Shown here in pieces: positions 1-7,174 of a stretch of DNA of 34,248 nucleotides. The DNA lies in contig CAMJGL010000015.1 of the NCBI GenBank assembly GCA_946405205.1, positions 1 to 34,248 on the forward strand, given 5' to 3'. The notes below the pieces were generated by a model. The model worked only from the letters and a program-made list of their open reading frames with translations. It ran no database searches and had not been told where the DNA came from. Positions within the stretch are counted from its first letter, which is position 1, and the number at the start of each line of letters is the position of its first letter. Source of the stretch: F23-B02 sp946405205. Its GTDB lineage: Bacteria > Bacillota > Clostridia > Oscillospirales > Oscillospiraceae. The position numbers and the translations under genes were made by a program.

Positions 1-63
1 ACCTGCTCCCATTTTACTTTGGAGGTCTATCTTTTTCTACTTATAGGTATAACCTATTTTGAA

Positions 64-86
64 CCACGGGCACAGCCCGTGGTTTT
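64..86 (+). terminator. Terminator of a gene upstream of the window
   Basis: A perfect 8-bp stem (CCACGGGC / GCCCGTGG) with a 3-nt loop is followed by TTTT. It would end a rightward transcript entering from the left of the window. Nothing else recognisable lies in bases 1-63. Confidence 0.75.
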
Positions 87-102
87 CTTGTGGACAATAA
101 TG

Positions 103-139
103 AAAATTCCGACTCAGCATTAGCTGAGCCGGAATTTTT
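103..139. terminator. Bidirectional terminator at the end of the cytidylate-kinase-like gene
   Basis: An inverted repeat (AAAATTCCG plus CTCAGC, loop ATTA, then the complement) has one mismatch and is flanked by A- and T-runs, so it can work on either strand. The TAA stop of the leftward gene (138-140) overlaps its right edge. Confidence 0.75.
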
Positions 140-728
140 ATATCAGACCTCGTGCCTTTATATAATCCATAATGACTTTAACTGTGCCCTCAACGCCGAG
201 GCGGGAGCTGTTTATGCACAGGTCGTAGTTCTGCGCGTCGCCCCAGACCTGATCGCTGTAGTATTTATAGAAGCTTGAGCGGTCCTTATCGACTTCCTTT
301 ATCTTCTTCCTCGCGGCAGCCTCATCGAGGCCCTGCCTGCGGGCAAGACACTTCAGGCGCTCATCCATATCGCCCAAAATGAACACACTGACAAGATCGC
401 TGCGGTCTCTGAGGATGTAGTCTGCGCAGCGGCCGACGAATATACAGTCGCCCTTTGAGGCGATCTCGCGTATGGCGTCAAACTGAGCCGATACCACCTG
501 CATATTGAGCCGGAAGTTTTCGTTCAGGCCATAGCCGCCCGCCTGATGCATGAACGCGCTCATCCGCTTTTCGTCATAGGCGTTTATGAGGTCGCGGCTG
601 AAATCGGAATGCTTTGCCGCCTCGTCAACGATCTCCTTATCGTAGCACTTGATTCCAAGCTCCCGGGCCAGAAGCCGCGCGATCTCCCTGCCGCCTGAGC
701 CGTGCTGTCTGCCGATGGATATTATCAT
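138..728 (-). CDS. Cytidylate kinase-like family protein
   Basis: A 196-residue P-loop protein of the cytidylate-kinase-like family (AAA_26 type). The N-terminus holds a nucleotide-binding loop of the form GRQHGSGGREI (about residues 6-16), followed by the LARELG..CYDKEI pattern typical of this family. An Arg-rich stretch near residues 110-150 would fit the lid. True CMP kinases are about 220 residues and phosphorylate CMP/dCMP; these shorter relatives are common in Clostridia and their substrate is not established, so I do not call it cmk. The ATG at 728 has a GGAGG Shine-Dalgarno 8 nt upstream and a good promoter at 755-783. It is transcribed alone and divergently from the flippase gene. 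Confidence 0.85.
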   Translation of the reverse strand: MIISIGRQHGSGGREIARLLARELGIKCYDKEIVDEAAKHSDFSRDLINAYDEKRMSAFMHQAGGYGLNENFRLNMQVVSAQFDAIREIASKGDCIFVGRCADYILRDRSDLVSVFILGDMDERLKCLARRQGLDEAAARKKIKEVDKDRSSFYKYYSDQVWGDAQNYDLCINSSRLGVEGTVKVIMDYIKARGLI

Positions 729-754
729 AATACCGCCTCCGTGGTTTTTTTATA

Positions 755-783
755 ATTATACTCCGGAGCCGGAAAAAATTCAA
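755..783 (-). promoter_or_regulatory. Promoter of the cytidylate-kinase-like gene
   Basis: On the minus strand, TTGAAT (778-783), a 17-nt spacer and TATAAT (755-760). The predicted start near 748 leaves a short leader containing the GGAGG site. Confidence 0.75.
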
Positions 784-847
784 CGCATGTACAAAATTTT
801 AAATCATAGGCTTGTAGCATAGGGAGGCCGGGCGTCTGCCACGCATC

Positions 848-2206
848 ATGGCAAAACCGTTAAGCCCGCCTCCACGCGGCCGGATGATCAAACGAAAACG
901 TCTTATTATGAATACCGCGCTGCTGACGGGCTCATCCCTCCTGATGAGCCTTATTTCCATGTCCTTTCAGGTATGGCTCGCCGGACGCATCGGCTCGGCG
1001 GGGATAGGCCTTTATCAGCTCGTCGTGTCCGTGTCCTTTCTGTGCACGACCTTCGCCATATCCGGCATCCGCTTTGCCGCAACGAGGCTCGTATCCGAGG
1101 AGATAGGCCACGAGCGCGGCTGGGGCATAACCGCCGCAATGCGGCGCTGCTTTGCATACAGCCTGCTGTTCGGCACGGCGTCACTTATCATTCTGCGCCA
1201 GTGCGCCGAGCCCATCGGTTTTCTGTGGATAGGCGACGCAAGGACGGTGCAGTCGCTCAGGATAATGGCTTACGCTATGCCGATGGTGTCACTCAGCTCG
1301 GTCATGAGCGGCTACTTCACCGCCTGCGGCAGGGTATGGAAGCCCACGCTGGTGCACATCCTTGAACAGCTCATAACCATTGCTCTGGTAGCGTTTTTCC
1401 TCACGCACTCGCCGTCGGGCGATATTGAAAAAAACTGCTCAGCCGTCATGCTGGGAACAGTCTGCGGCGACGCTTTCTCGCTTGTTCTCATGCTGCTTTT
1501 CTATGTGACCGACCGCAGCGCCCACAGCGGTTCGGGGAAGCAGAAGCTGCGCCTTACCTCCCGAATGCTCAAAATCGCGCTGCCGCTGGCCTTTTCCGCC
1601 TATGCGCGCTCCGCCCTCTCAACGCTCGAGCATCTGCTTGTACCGCGTGGGCTTAAAGCCGCCGGTTTTTCCGCCGACCGCGCTCTGTCCGGCTACGGCA
1701 CCATTCAGGGCATGGTGATGCCAATAATCTCCTTCCCCGCCTGCTTTCTCATGGCGCTGGCCGAGCTCATAATCCCCGAGCTTACCGAGGCACAGGTGCA
1801 GGGGCGTCAGGAGGAGATATCAAAAACCGTCAGCAGCCTGATAAAAAAGGGCTTCGGCTATTCGCTTGCCGTCGCCCTTGTGATATTCATTTTTGCAGAC
1901 CGCCTCGGCATAGCCGTCTATTCCTCGCCGGACGCGGGACATTTTCTGCGGCTGCTCGCGCCGCTGATTCCCATAATGTACACCGATATGCTCTGCGACG
2001 GCTGCCTGAAAGGTTTGGGGCAGCAGCTGTGGAGCATGGGAATAAACATCCTCGATGCGCTGCTTGGCGTTATCCTTGTATGGACTCTGCTGCCGGCCTA
2101 CGCTCTTTCGGCATACATCGTAATCATTTATTTCAACGAGTGCCTGAATTTCGCTCTGAGCATATTCCGGCTCGGCAGGGTCACCAAGCTCAGGCTTCTT
2201 TCTTAG
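848..2206 (+). CDS. MOP-superfamily flippase (SpoVB/oligosaccharide flippase-like)
   Basis: A 452-residue integral membrane protein with about 12 hydrophobic segments and the N-terminal pattern of the SpoVB/PST branch of the MATE/MOP superfamily (hydrophobic start, then GxxGIGLYQL). Such proteins move lipid-linked saccharides or related lipids across the membrane. It is shorter than the second flippase in the window (535 residues at 19084-20691) and clearly divergent from it. The start is uncertain: ATG 848 has only GGGAGG about 22 nt upstream, and in-frame ATGs at 884 and 908 lack convincing ribosome sites too. The 3' end overlaps the convergent riboflavin transporter gene by 17 bp, leaving no room for a terminator. 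The substrate cannot be told from sequence. Confidence 0.8.
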   Translation: MAKPLSPPPRGRMIKRKRLIMNTALLTGSSLLMSLISMSFQVWLAGRIGSAGIGLYQLVVSVSFLCTTFAISGIRFAATRLVSEEIGHERGWGITAAMRRCFAYSLLFGTASLIILRQCAEPIGFLWIGDARTVQSLRIMAYAMPMVSLSSVMSGYFTACGRVWKPTLVHILEQLITIALVAFFLTHSPSGDIEKNCSAVMLGTVCGDAFSLVLMLLFYVTDRSAHSGSGKQKLRLTSRMLKIALPLAFSAYARSALSTLEHLLVPRGLKAAGFSADRALSGYGTIQGMVMPIISFPACFLMALAELIIPELTEAQVQGRQEEISKTVSSLIKKGFGYSLAVALVIFIFADRLGIAVYSSPDAGHFLRLLAPLIPIMYTDMLCDGCLKGLGQQLWSMGINILDALLGVILVWTLLPAYALSAYIVIIYFNECLNFALSIFRLGRVTKLRLLS

Positions 2207-2942
2207 CACTTTTGTTCGCAAGCCGCTGATCGCCCTTGTGCAGCAGGGGTGAAACGCGCTTATAAAGCAGCATCGTGAGCACCGTTACTATAACGCCCTT
2301 GAGCAGGTTAAACGGCACGACCGCAAACAGAACGAGGGTGGATACGCTGTTTATGCTCGAGTTTATGTCGTTGCCCATCTGGATTATTGCCTCAAGCGGC
2401 ATACCGAAAAGCTGGGCAAAAGTCGGCAGAAGATACACTGCGTTGAACAGGCTGCCGAACACGGTCATGACCAGGGTGCCGACCACCATGCCGATAAGAG
2501 CGCTCTTTTTGCTCTTTTTCATGTGATAGATGCAGGAAGCGGGAAGCACGAAGGCACAGCCTACGACGAAGTTTGCAAAGTCGCCCACGAAGGCCGTGCT
2601 TGTACCCTTGAGCACAAGCTTGACTATGATCTTAAGAAGCTCCGCGACTACGCCCGCGACCGGTCCGAGATAGAAGGTGCAGATCATGACCGGGATCTCG
2701 CTCAGGTCGATCTCATAGAAGCTGGGCGCGAAAAACAGGGGGATCTCAATGAACATCAGGACGCCCGCCATCGCGGAAAAAATTGCGGTGTAGGACAGGA
2801 AATGCGTGCTGCCGAGTTTTTTCCGCTGCTTCATCACGCAGCGCTCAAACAGCAGCGCCAGCAGGAACAGTCCAGCAAATATGCCGAGACATTCAAGTAC
2901 AAAAGTCAGATTTTCACCTATCTGTGAGATAAGCTTCCCCAT
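2190..2942 (-). CDS. ribU: ECF transporter S component, riboflavin-type (RibU-like)
   Basis: A 250-residue membrane protein with about six hydrophobic segments. The core from about residue 48 (TAIFSAMAGVLMFIEIPL, then YEIDLSEIPVMI and GPVAGVVAELLK) matches RibU, the riboflavin-binding S component of energy-coupling factor transporters. An extra N-terminal hydrophobic helix and the basic CVMKQRKK segment precede it. It would capture riboflavin and work with a shared EcfAA'T module encoded elsewhere. The assignment is strongly supported by the FMN riboswitch directly upstream. The ATG at 2942 has GGAGG about 8 nt upstream. The 3' end overlaps the convergent flippase gene by 17 bp. Confidence 0.9.
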   Translation of the reverse strand: MGKLISQIGENLTFVLECLGIFAGLFLLALLFERCVMKQRKKLGSTHFLSYTAIFSAMAGVLMFIEIPLFFAPSFYEIDLSEIPVMICTFYLGPVAGVVAELLKIIVKLVLKGTSTAFVGDFANFVVGCAFVLPASCIYHMKKSKKSALIGMVVGTLVMTVFGSLFNAVYLLPTFAQLFGMPLEAIIQMGNDINSSINSVSTLVLFAVVPFNLLKGVIVTVLTMLLYKRVSPLLHKGDQRLANKSAKKEA

Positions 2943-2960
2943 GGTTTTTACCTCCGAAAT

Positions 2961-2995
2961 AAAAAATCACCCGAAAGAAAATATCTTTCAGGCGA
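2961..2995 (-). terminator. Riboswitch-controlled intrinsic terminator (attenuator) of ribU
   Basis: In the ribU leader, a 12-bp stem (with G-U pairs) and a short T-rich loop are followed by T6, between the FMN aptamer and the ribU ribosome site. This is the expression platform expected for transcriptional control: FMN binding should favour this hairpin and stop transcription. Confidence 0.8.
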
Positions 2996-3015
2996 CGCAA
3001 AATAATACTGCGTAC

Positions 3016-3122
3016 ATCTTCTTCCATCCAGACTATACTGTCGGTTCCGGAATCGCACCGGATCATGCCTTTCGGCTCGCGGACTTTACCGCCGGTCGGG
3101 AAATTCACCCTGCCCTGAAGAT
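3016..3122 (-). promoter_or_regulatory. FMN riboswitch (RFN element)
   Basis: The minus strand carries the conserved RFN core: P1 ATCTTC (3117-3122) pairing with GAAGAT (3016-3021), then GGGCAGGGTGAA, CCGACCGGCGGTAAAGTCC, GCGAGCC, the GATCCGGTGCGATTCCGG arm, ACCGACAG and TAGTCTGGATGG. Sequence and spacing fit the family throughout. It senses FMN and here controls ribU through the hairpin at 2961-2995. Confidence 0.95.
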
Positions 3123-3146
3123 ACTTTGTTATTCGGTTGTGGCTAT

Positions 3147-3174
3147 ATTATAGCGCCATATTTTCAAATGTCAA
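3147..3174 (-). promoter_or_regulatory. Promoter of the FMN riboswitch/ribU transcript
   Basis: On the minus strand, TTGACA (3169-3174), a 16-nt spacer and TATAAT (3147-3152). The predicted start near 3140 is just upstream of the riboswitch. Its -35 box is 7 bp from the -35 box of the divergent promoter at 3182. Confidence 0.85.
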
Positions 3175-3181
3175 TAGCTCT

Positions 3182-3210
3182 TTGACATTTTTATGTATCA
3201 GGCATATAAT
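3182..3210 (+). promoter_or_regulatory. Promoter of the DUF1273/SLOG gene
   Basis: A full-consensus sigma-A promoter: TTGACA (3182-3187), a 17-nt spacer and TATAAT (3205-3210). The transcript would start near 3217, just before the GAGGTG ribosome site. Confidence 0.9.
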
Positions 3211-3229
3211 CAAATCAAAGAGGTGACGC

Positions 3230-3733
3230 ATGATGGACTTCGGCAAAAGCTGCTGCTTTTCAGGGCACAGGCCCGCAAAACTGCCGTGGAAATATGACGA
3301 GCGCGACCCGAGATGCATCGAGTTCAAGGACAGGCTCTTCTCCGTTATCGGAGCCGTATATGACTCAGGCATCAGCCATTTCATCTGCGGTATGGCGCTC
3401 GGCTGCGATCTCTACTGCGCCGAGGCCGTTATAAGGCTTAAGGAAATGCACGGCGACATTACCCTTGAGGCAGCGATACCCTACAGCGGGCAGGCGGATA
3501 ATTGGGGCGAGTATAACCGTCGGCGCTATGAGCGCATCCTCTCCTGCTGCGACAAGACGACCGTTATTCAGGAGACCTACTCCCCCTCCTGCATGATGCG
3601 CCGCAACCGCTACATGGTTGACCGCTCAAGCGTGCTCGTCGCCTGCTATGACGGCAAGCCCGGCGGCACATGGAACACCATCCGCTACGCGATGGATAAG
3701 GACGTCGAGGTCATCCAGCTTCCGACGGAATAA
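3230..3733 (+). CDS. DUF1273 / SLOG domain protein, YpsA-like
   Basis: A 167-residue protein with the signature of the YpsA/DUF1273 family: CCFSGHRP near residues 8-15, a Gly-rich segment (CGMALGCDLYCAE) near 60, and a late GKPGGTWNTIRYA stretch resembling the SLOG nucleotide-binding loop. SLOG proteins bind nucleotide-like ligands; YpsA of Bacillus has been linked to cell division, but no biochemical role is certain. GAGGTG lies a few bases before tandem ATG codons (3230 and 3233), so the start may be three bases later. It is a single gene with its own consensus promoter. Its stop codon (3731-3733) forms part of the split inverted repeat at 3729-3858. Confidence 0.85.
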   Translation: MMDFGKSCCFSGHRPAKLPWKYDERDPRCIEFKDRLFSVIGAVYDSGISHFICGMALGCDLYCAEAVIRLKEMHGDITLEAAIPYSGQADNWGEYNRRRYERILSCCDKTTVIQETYSPSCMMRRNRYMVDRSSVLVACYDGKPGGTWNTIRYAMDKDVEVIQLPTE

Positions 3734-3858
3734 AAAACAGGCAAACAAAGCTGTGATATGAAAAACATCGTAGGGGCGGCCATCGGCCGTCCGCGGACGA
3801 GCAATGCTCGCCCCTACATCCGTTTTTTTACGTCACGCTTAAACGCCTGTTTTTTATT
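3729..3858. repeat. Split bidirectional terminator enclosing a cloverleaf-like repeat
   Basis: A perfect 14-bp inverted repeat (AATAAAAAACAGGC at 3729-3742, complement at 3845-3858) contains the stop codons of both convergent genes and has A/T runs on its outer sides, as in a bidirectional terminator. Its arms are 102 bp apart instead of a few bases. The intervening DNA holds the palindromic repeat at 3770-3817. I infer that the repeat inserted into the loop of the original terminator. Confidence 0.65.
3770..3817. repeat. Cloverleaf-like palindromic intergenic repeat
   Basis: An outer 9-bp stem (GTAGGGGCG at 3770-3778 and CGCCCCTAC at 3809-3817) encloses three small inverted repeats in a row: GGCC/GGCC, GTCCGCGGAC and GAGC/GCTC. 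Its compact symmetry and intergenic position fit a dispersed REP- or MITE-like repeat. No second copy occurs in the window. Confidence 0.65.
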
Positions 3859-4495
3859 TCATCAGGTATTCAAAAAGATCGTCCGGCGTTTCGGCGATAT
3901 ACACCGCGCCGTACTCCTCAAGCTCGCCCTCCTCAGCATAGCCGAAGCGCACGCCTACGCAGTCGAGGCCGCATTTTTTAGCGCCGATGACGTCATACTT
4001 GCGGTCGCCCACCATGATCGCCTTATCGGCGCTTATGCCGAGCTTCCCGAGCGCATATTCGATGACCTCCCACTTCTTGCTGCGGCTGCCGTCAAGCGTA
4101 GCGCCGCAGATAAGGTCAAAATCCTCCAGCATACCGTATTCACCGAGGATCTTGAGCGCCAGGTGCTCGGGCTTGCTGGTGGCGACGGCAAGCGTTTTCC
4201 CCGCGGCCTTGAGCTTGAGAAGCATTTCGTGCATCCCCTCAAAGGGTCTGCACTCGGCCCAGCCTACGGGCAGATACCGCTCACGGTACAGCTCCGTTGC
4301 TTTTTTTGCCTCCTGCTCGCTCATGCCGTACTTGAGGGCGAACATCTCCGCAAGCGGAGGGCCGGCAAAGCACATGAGCTCATCAAGCTCCGACTTTATG
4401 CCCATTTTACCGAGCGCGTACTGAACGCATTTGGTTATTCCCTCGGCCGTGTCGAACACCGTACCGTCAAAATCAAATAAAATATAATCTTTCAT
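3854..4495 (-). CDS. HAD-superfamily phosphatase, phosphoglycolate phosphatase-like
   Basis: A 213-residue soluble HAD-IA hydrolase. Motif I is DFDGT (nucleophile D8 and acid/base D10), motif II is VATSKP near residue 105, a Lys pair (SKKWEV) near 145 serves as motif III, and motif IV is VGDRKYD near 165. The helical cap between motifs I and II has the Gph/PpaX layout. Likely substrates are small phosphate esters such as phosphoglycolate, or pyrophosphate; sequence does not decide. The ATG at 4495 has GAGGTG 6 nt upstream and a promoter at 4514-4542. Its stop codon lies in the split terminator shared with the convergent DUF1273 gene. Confidence 0.85.
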   Translation of the reverse strand: MKDYILFDFDGTVFDTAEGITKCVQYALGKMGIKSELDELMCFAGPPLAEMFALKYGMSEQEAKKATELYRERYLPVGWAECRPFEGMHEMLLKLKAAGKTLAVATSKPEHLALKILGEYGMLEDFDLICGATLDGSRSKKWEVIEYALGKLGISADKAIMVGDRKYDVIGAKKCGLDCVGVRFGYAEEGELEEYGAVYIAETPDDLFEYLMK

Positions 4496-4513
4496 TTAAA
4501 CACCTCAGCACAT

Positions 4514-4542
4514 AGACTAACATCCCCTCACTTTTTTGTCAA
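4514..4542 (-). promoter_or_regulatory. Probable promoter of the HAD phosphatase gene
   Basis: On the minus strand, TTGACA (4537-4542), a 17-nt spacer and TAGTCT (4514-4519). The -35 is perfect and the -10 weak. Confidence 0.55.
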
Positions 4543-4574
4543 TCGCGGCATAAAATATGCCGAGGTGAGGCAAT

Positions 4575-5624
4575 TTGAGTGTGAGCTATTTTCTCGGCGC
4601 GAACTCCTGTCAGGGCTTTTATTCACTGTACAAGGAGTTCTGCAGCGCGGAGGGAGATTTTCTGCATCTGATAAAAGCGGGCCCCGGCGGCGGCAAATCC
4701 GGCTTCATGCGCAGGATAGCAAAGGCGGCGGAGGACAGAGGACTGGAGGTCGAATATCTTATATGCTCCGGCGACCCGGACTCGCTCGACGGTATATACA
4801 TACCCAAGCTTCATTTGGGATATCTCGACGCGACGGCTCCCCATGTCACCGAGCCGAGGTATTTCGGTTATGATTGTTGTTATGTTAACCTCGGCCGCTT
4901 CTGCTCTGCGTCCCAAGATGAGAAGATACGAGAGTATACGGAGAAATATCACGCCATGTACAAGAGCGCTTACGCATTTCTGGCCGCCGCAGGCGAGGTC
5001 AAGAGGGCGGAGATACCTGAGCTTATAAACGAAAAAACCATTGATAAAGTTAAAAATAAAGCCCGAAGCGCCTTTGCGCGGGAATTGGGCTCCTGCAGGA
5101 GCCTTTCAGCGGGAGGACAGGTGCGCCGCCGCTTTATCCGCTGCATAGGCTGCAAGGGCGAGCAGAGCCTGTCTGACAGTGTTCAAGAATTATGTAAACG
5201 AGTTTATCTGTTGGATGACCGCTGCGGTCTTGCGGACATTTACCTGAAGGAGATAGCCGATACCGCCCGCGGGCGCTGCGGGGAGGTCATACTTTGCCCC
5301 TCTCCCCTGTGTCCGGAGCTGCTGGACGCGGTGCTGCTGCCGGAGTACGGACTGGGCTTTGTGTCGACATCGGCTGCCGATATCAAAAAGCCGTGGCGCC
5401 ATATCCGTCTGGACGCGCTTATACCCTCCGAAAGCATGAAAGCGCACCGTCCTGAGCTGAAAAGATCCGAAAAGCTGTATTCGGCTCTTATAGCCGAGGG
5501 CGTCAACTGGCTGAAAAAGGCAAAGGAATACCATGATCTGCTTGAGAAAGCGTATAATCCACATGTTGATTTCCAGTCGCTGAACGCCTTCTGCGACAGC
5601 GAGACAGAACGCATCTTCGCTTGA
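4575..5624 (+). CDS. PRK06851-type P-loop ATPase-like protein with a degenerate second half
   Basis: A 349-residue protein of the uncharacterised PRK06851 family. The N-terminal half has a Walker A loop GPGGGKS (residues 36-42) and the family signature CSGDPDSLDGIYIP...ATAPH (64-90). A second copy of this unit is visible at about 208-269 (CPSPLCPELLDAVLLPEYGLGF matches the first signature), but where its P-loop should be there is LDDRCGLADIYLK, which lacks the Gly-Lys-Ser core. It may therefore bind nucleotide only in the first half. The start is TTG 4575 or GTG 4581, both after GAGGTGAGG (4562-4570). It stands alone and no function is known. Confidence 0.75.
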   Translation: MSVSYFLGANSCQGFYSLYKEFCSAEGDFLHLIKAGPGGGKSGFMRRIAKAAEDRGLEVEYLICSGDPDSLDGIYIPKLHLGYLDATAPHVTEPRYFGYDCCYVNLGRFCSASQDEKIREYTEKYHAMYKSAYAFLAAAGEVKRAEIPELINEKTIDKVKNKARSAFARELGSCRSLSAGGQVRRRFIRCIGCKGEQSLSDSVQELCKRVYLLDDRCGLADIYLKEIADTARGRCGEVILCPSPLCPELLDAVLLPEYGLGFVSTSAADIKKPWRHIRLDALIPSESMKAHRPELKRSEKLYSALIAEGVNWLKKAKEYHDLLEKAYNPHVDFQSLNAFCDSETERIFA

Positions 5625-5638
5625 TTCTGAAAACTGAA

Positions 5639-5671
5639 AATGACGGCGCATCTTTGCGATGCGCCGTCATT
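5639..5671. terminator. Bidirectional terminator between the P-loop gene and the J-domain gene
   Basis: A 12-bp perfect stem (TGACGGCGCATC / GATGCGCCGTCA) with a TTTGC loop has AA/TT extensions. Leftward transcripts meet a T-rich run after the stem; the rightward U-tract is interrupted. Confidence 0.75.
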
Positions 5672-5692
5672 AGTTTATATTGTTTCATTTTA

Positions 5693-6337
5693 TCAGCAGC
5701 AGCATCCGCCCCACGGAGTAAGGCAGGAGAAGCAAAGATATGTGCTGCAGCAGTCGTCGCAGACACAGCAGGAATTGTTGTAGTTCCCGCTGTACTGCTG
5801 ATAATACTGTCCGTTATTCTCAAGCCGGTTCAGGAGCTGGCGGTATTCCGCGTTGTCGGGCTCGATCTCAACGGCACGCCTTGCGCTGTCAAGCGCGGCT
5901 ATCTTATTGCCGGCGTACATATTGGCGACGGAGCTCAGATAATACCAGCGGCCGTCACGCTCGGGCAGAGGCACCTGGGAAAGGGCGGTGAGCGCCTCGG
6001 CATACCTGCCGTTGCGTATGTAGTTCACCGCTGCTCTGCACTCTGCGCGTTCCTGCGGCTGCTCTCTTGCGCCGCCGAAGCCTCCGAAGCCTCCGAAACC
6101 GCCGTAGCTGCCGTAGCTTCCGTATCCGCCGTAGCCTCCCTGCTGCTGGCTTCCCGCTCCGCCGTTTTTGATCTGGTCATAGGCGGCGTTGATCTCGTTC
6201 ATTTTGCGAGCCGCTTCAGGATCGTTGGGATTGCGGTCGGGGTGATATTTCTTTGCAAGCTCACGGTAGGCTTTTTTTATCTCCTCATCTGAGGCGTCCC
6301 TTGAAACGCCGAGGACTGCATAGGGGTCCTGTACCAT
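5693..6337 (-). CDS. J-domain (DnaJ-like) protein with TPR-like region and Cys-rich tail
   Basis: A 214-residue co-chaperone-like protein. Residues 4-60 form a J domain with HPD at 32-34, the motif that stimulates DnaK ATPase. A Gly/Tyr/Phe-rich linker follows (62-90), then a helical region of about two TPR-like repeats (95-175). The last 25 residues hold ten cysteines (C190 to C214, ending GGCCC), suggesting metal binding or membrane/thiol interaction. The ATG at 6337 is chosen because AAAGGAG lies about 10 nt upstream and the J domain starts there; an in-frame upstream start would run into the preceding gene. It is the last gene of the leftward set with DUF5685 and the zinc-ribbon protein. 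It lacks the zinc-finger and C-terminal domains of true DnaJ. Confidence 0.85.
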   Translation of the reverse strand: MVQDPYAVLGVSRDASDEEIKKAYRELAKKYHPDRNPNDPEAARKMNEINAAYDQIKNGGAGSQQQGGYGGYGSYGSYGGFGGFGGFGGAREQPQERAECRAAVNYIRNGRYAEALTALSQVPLPERDGRWYYLSSVANMYAGNKIAALDSARRAVEIEPDNAEYRQLLNRLENNGQYYQQYSGNYNNSCCVCDDCCSTYLCFSCLTPWGGCCC

Positions 6338-6351
6338 CCGGCACTGCTCCT

Positions 6352-7173
6352 TTATCTTGTAATTCCGTAATGGCGGTTGAACTGTGTCCAAACGCCGCTG
6401 CACAGTATATTTTTAATAAGCTCCGTATCCTGCACCAGCGGCAGAGCGTCAAAGCTCCTTACGCAGTCGGCCAGCAGCATTTCCAGAATGTCTCTGAAGC
6501 ACTGCTCCTCATCCAAGCGTCCGTACAGATGCACAAAGGGGTTGTATTTATAATAACGCTTATCGTTTTTAAGGTCAATACAAGCGTCCATAACATATAT
6601 AAATTCTCCGAGAGCCATCCCGAAGGAGCGCAGAGCGCCGCTCCATCGATCCTCTTTGAGAACGAACAGCTCCGCCATGAGCCTCCCGAAGGCCGCGGCC
6701 GCCGCGTCGGGGCTCTCCTCACGGCGGGCCTCGATGTCCTTCAGCTCCGACATGGAGCTTTTGATAACCGCGCACTGTCTCGGATAAGCCTCGCATATTT
6801 TATCATACGAGCTTTTCATGAGCCTGGACTCCGCCAGCGCGGCGACGTTTATCTCGTCCTCCCAATCGTCGAGGCAGTTAAGATACGCCAGCGCGAGGTT
6901 CATATCGGCGGCGTAATCCGTTACGGACGACTGCGAAAACTTTCTGTGCTTCAGGGGATGCGCCGGACATGGGGTCTCGCCGTGCAGCTCCAAAGGCTCG
7001 TACAGCGAGCCGAGCACGAGCACGAGGAAGGTCATGTCATACGTCAGGGTCATTCTCGCAAGGCTGCCGTGGCGCTCTTTAAGGCTGCGGCACAGTCCGC
7101 AGTAGCAGGACTTGTACCTCTCCCTCTGCTCATCGCTCAGCCGGTCGAGGCTGGCTGTCACGAAGCCGAACAT
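6352..7173 (-). CDS. DUF5685 family protein
   Basis: A 273-residue protein recognised as DUF5685: N-terminal MFGF and YKSCYCGLCRSLK (CxC and CxxC at residues 23-28), TLTYDMTFL, a CPAH motif at 69-72, then ALAYLNCLDDWEDE (DDWED at 102-106) and EFIYVMDACIDLKND (186-204) followed by YNPF. The Cys/His residues could bind a metal. The two Asp-rich motifs on predicted helices recall those of all-alpha isoprenoid synthases; that is only an inference. It is almost entirely helical with no signal peptide. The stop of the upstream zinc-ribbon gene is one base before its ATG (TGATATG), implying translational coupling, and the J-domain gene follows 14 bp downstream. Function unknown. Confidence 0.8.
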   Translation of the reverse strand: MFGFVTASLDRLSDEQRERYKSCYCGLCRSLKERHGSLARMTLTYDMTFLVLVLGSLYEPLELHGETPCPAHPLKHRKFSQSSVTDYAADMNLALAYLNCLDDWEDEINVAALAESRLMKSSYDKICEAYPRQCAVIKSSMSELKDIEARREESPDAAAAAFGRLMAELFVLKEDRWSGALRSFGMALGEFIYVMDACIDLKNDKRYYKYNPFVHLYGRLDEEQCFRDILEMLLADCVRSFDALPLVQDTELIKNILCSGVWTQFNRHYGITR

Positions 7174-7174
7174 A

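Noticed and set aside
3758..4480. Plus-strand frame of 240 codons over the HAD phosphatase gene
   Set aside because: It starts inside the palindromic repeat and runs antisense to a gene with intact HAD motifs.
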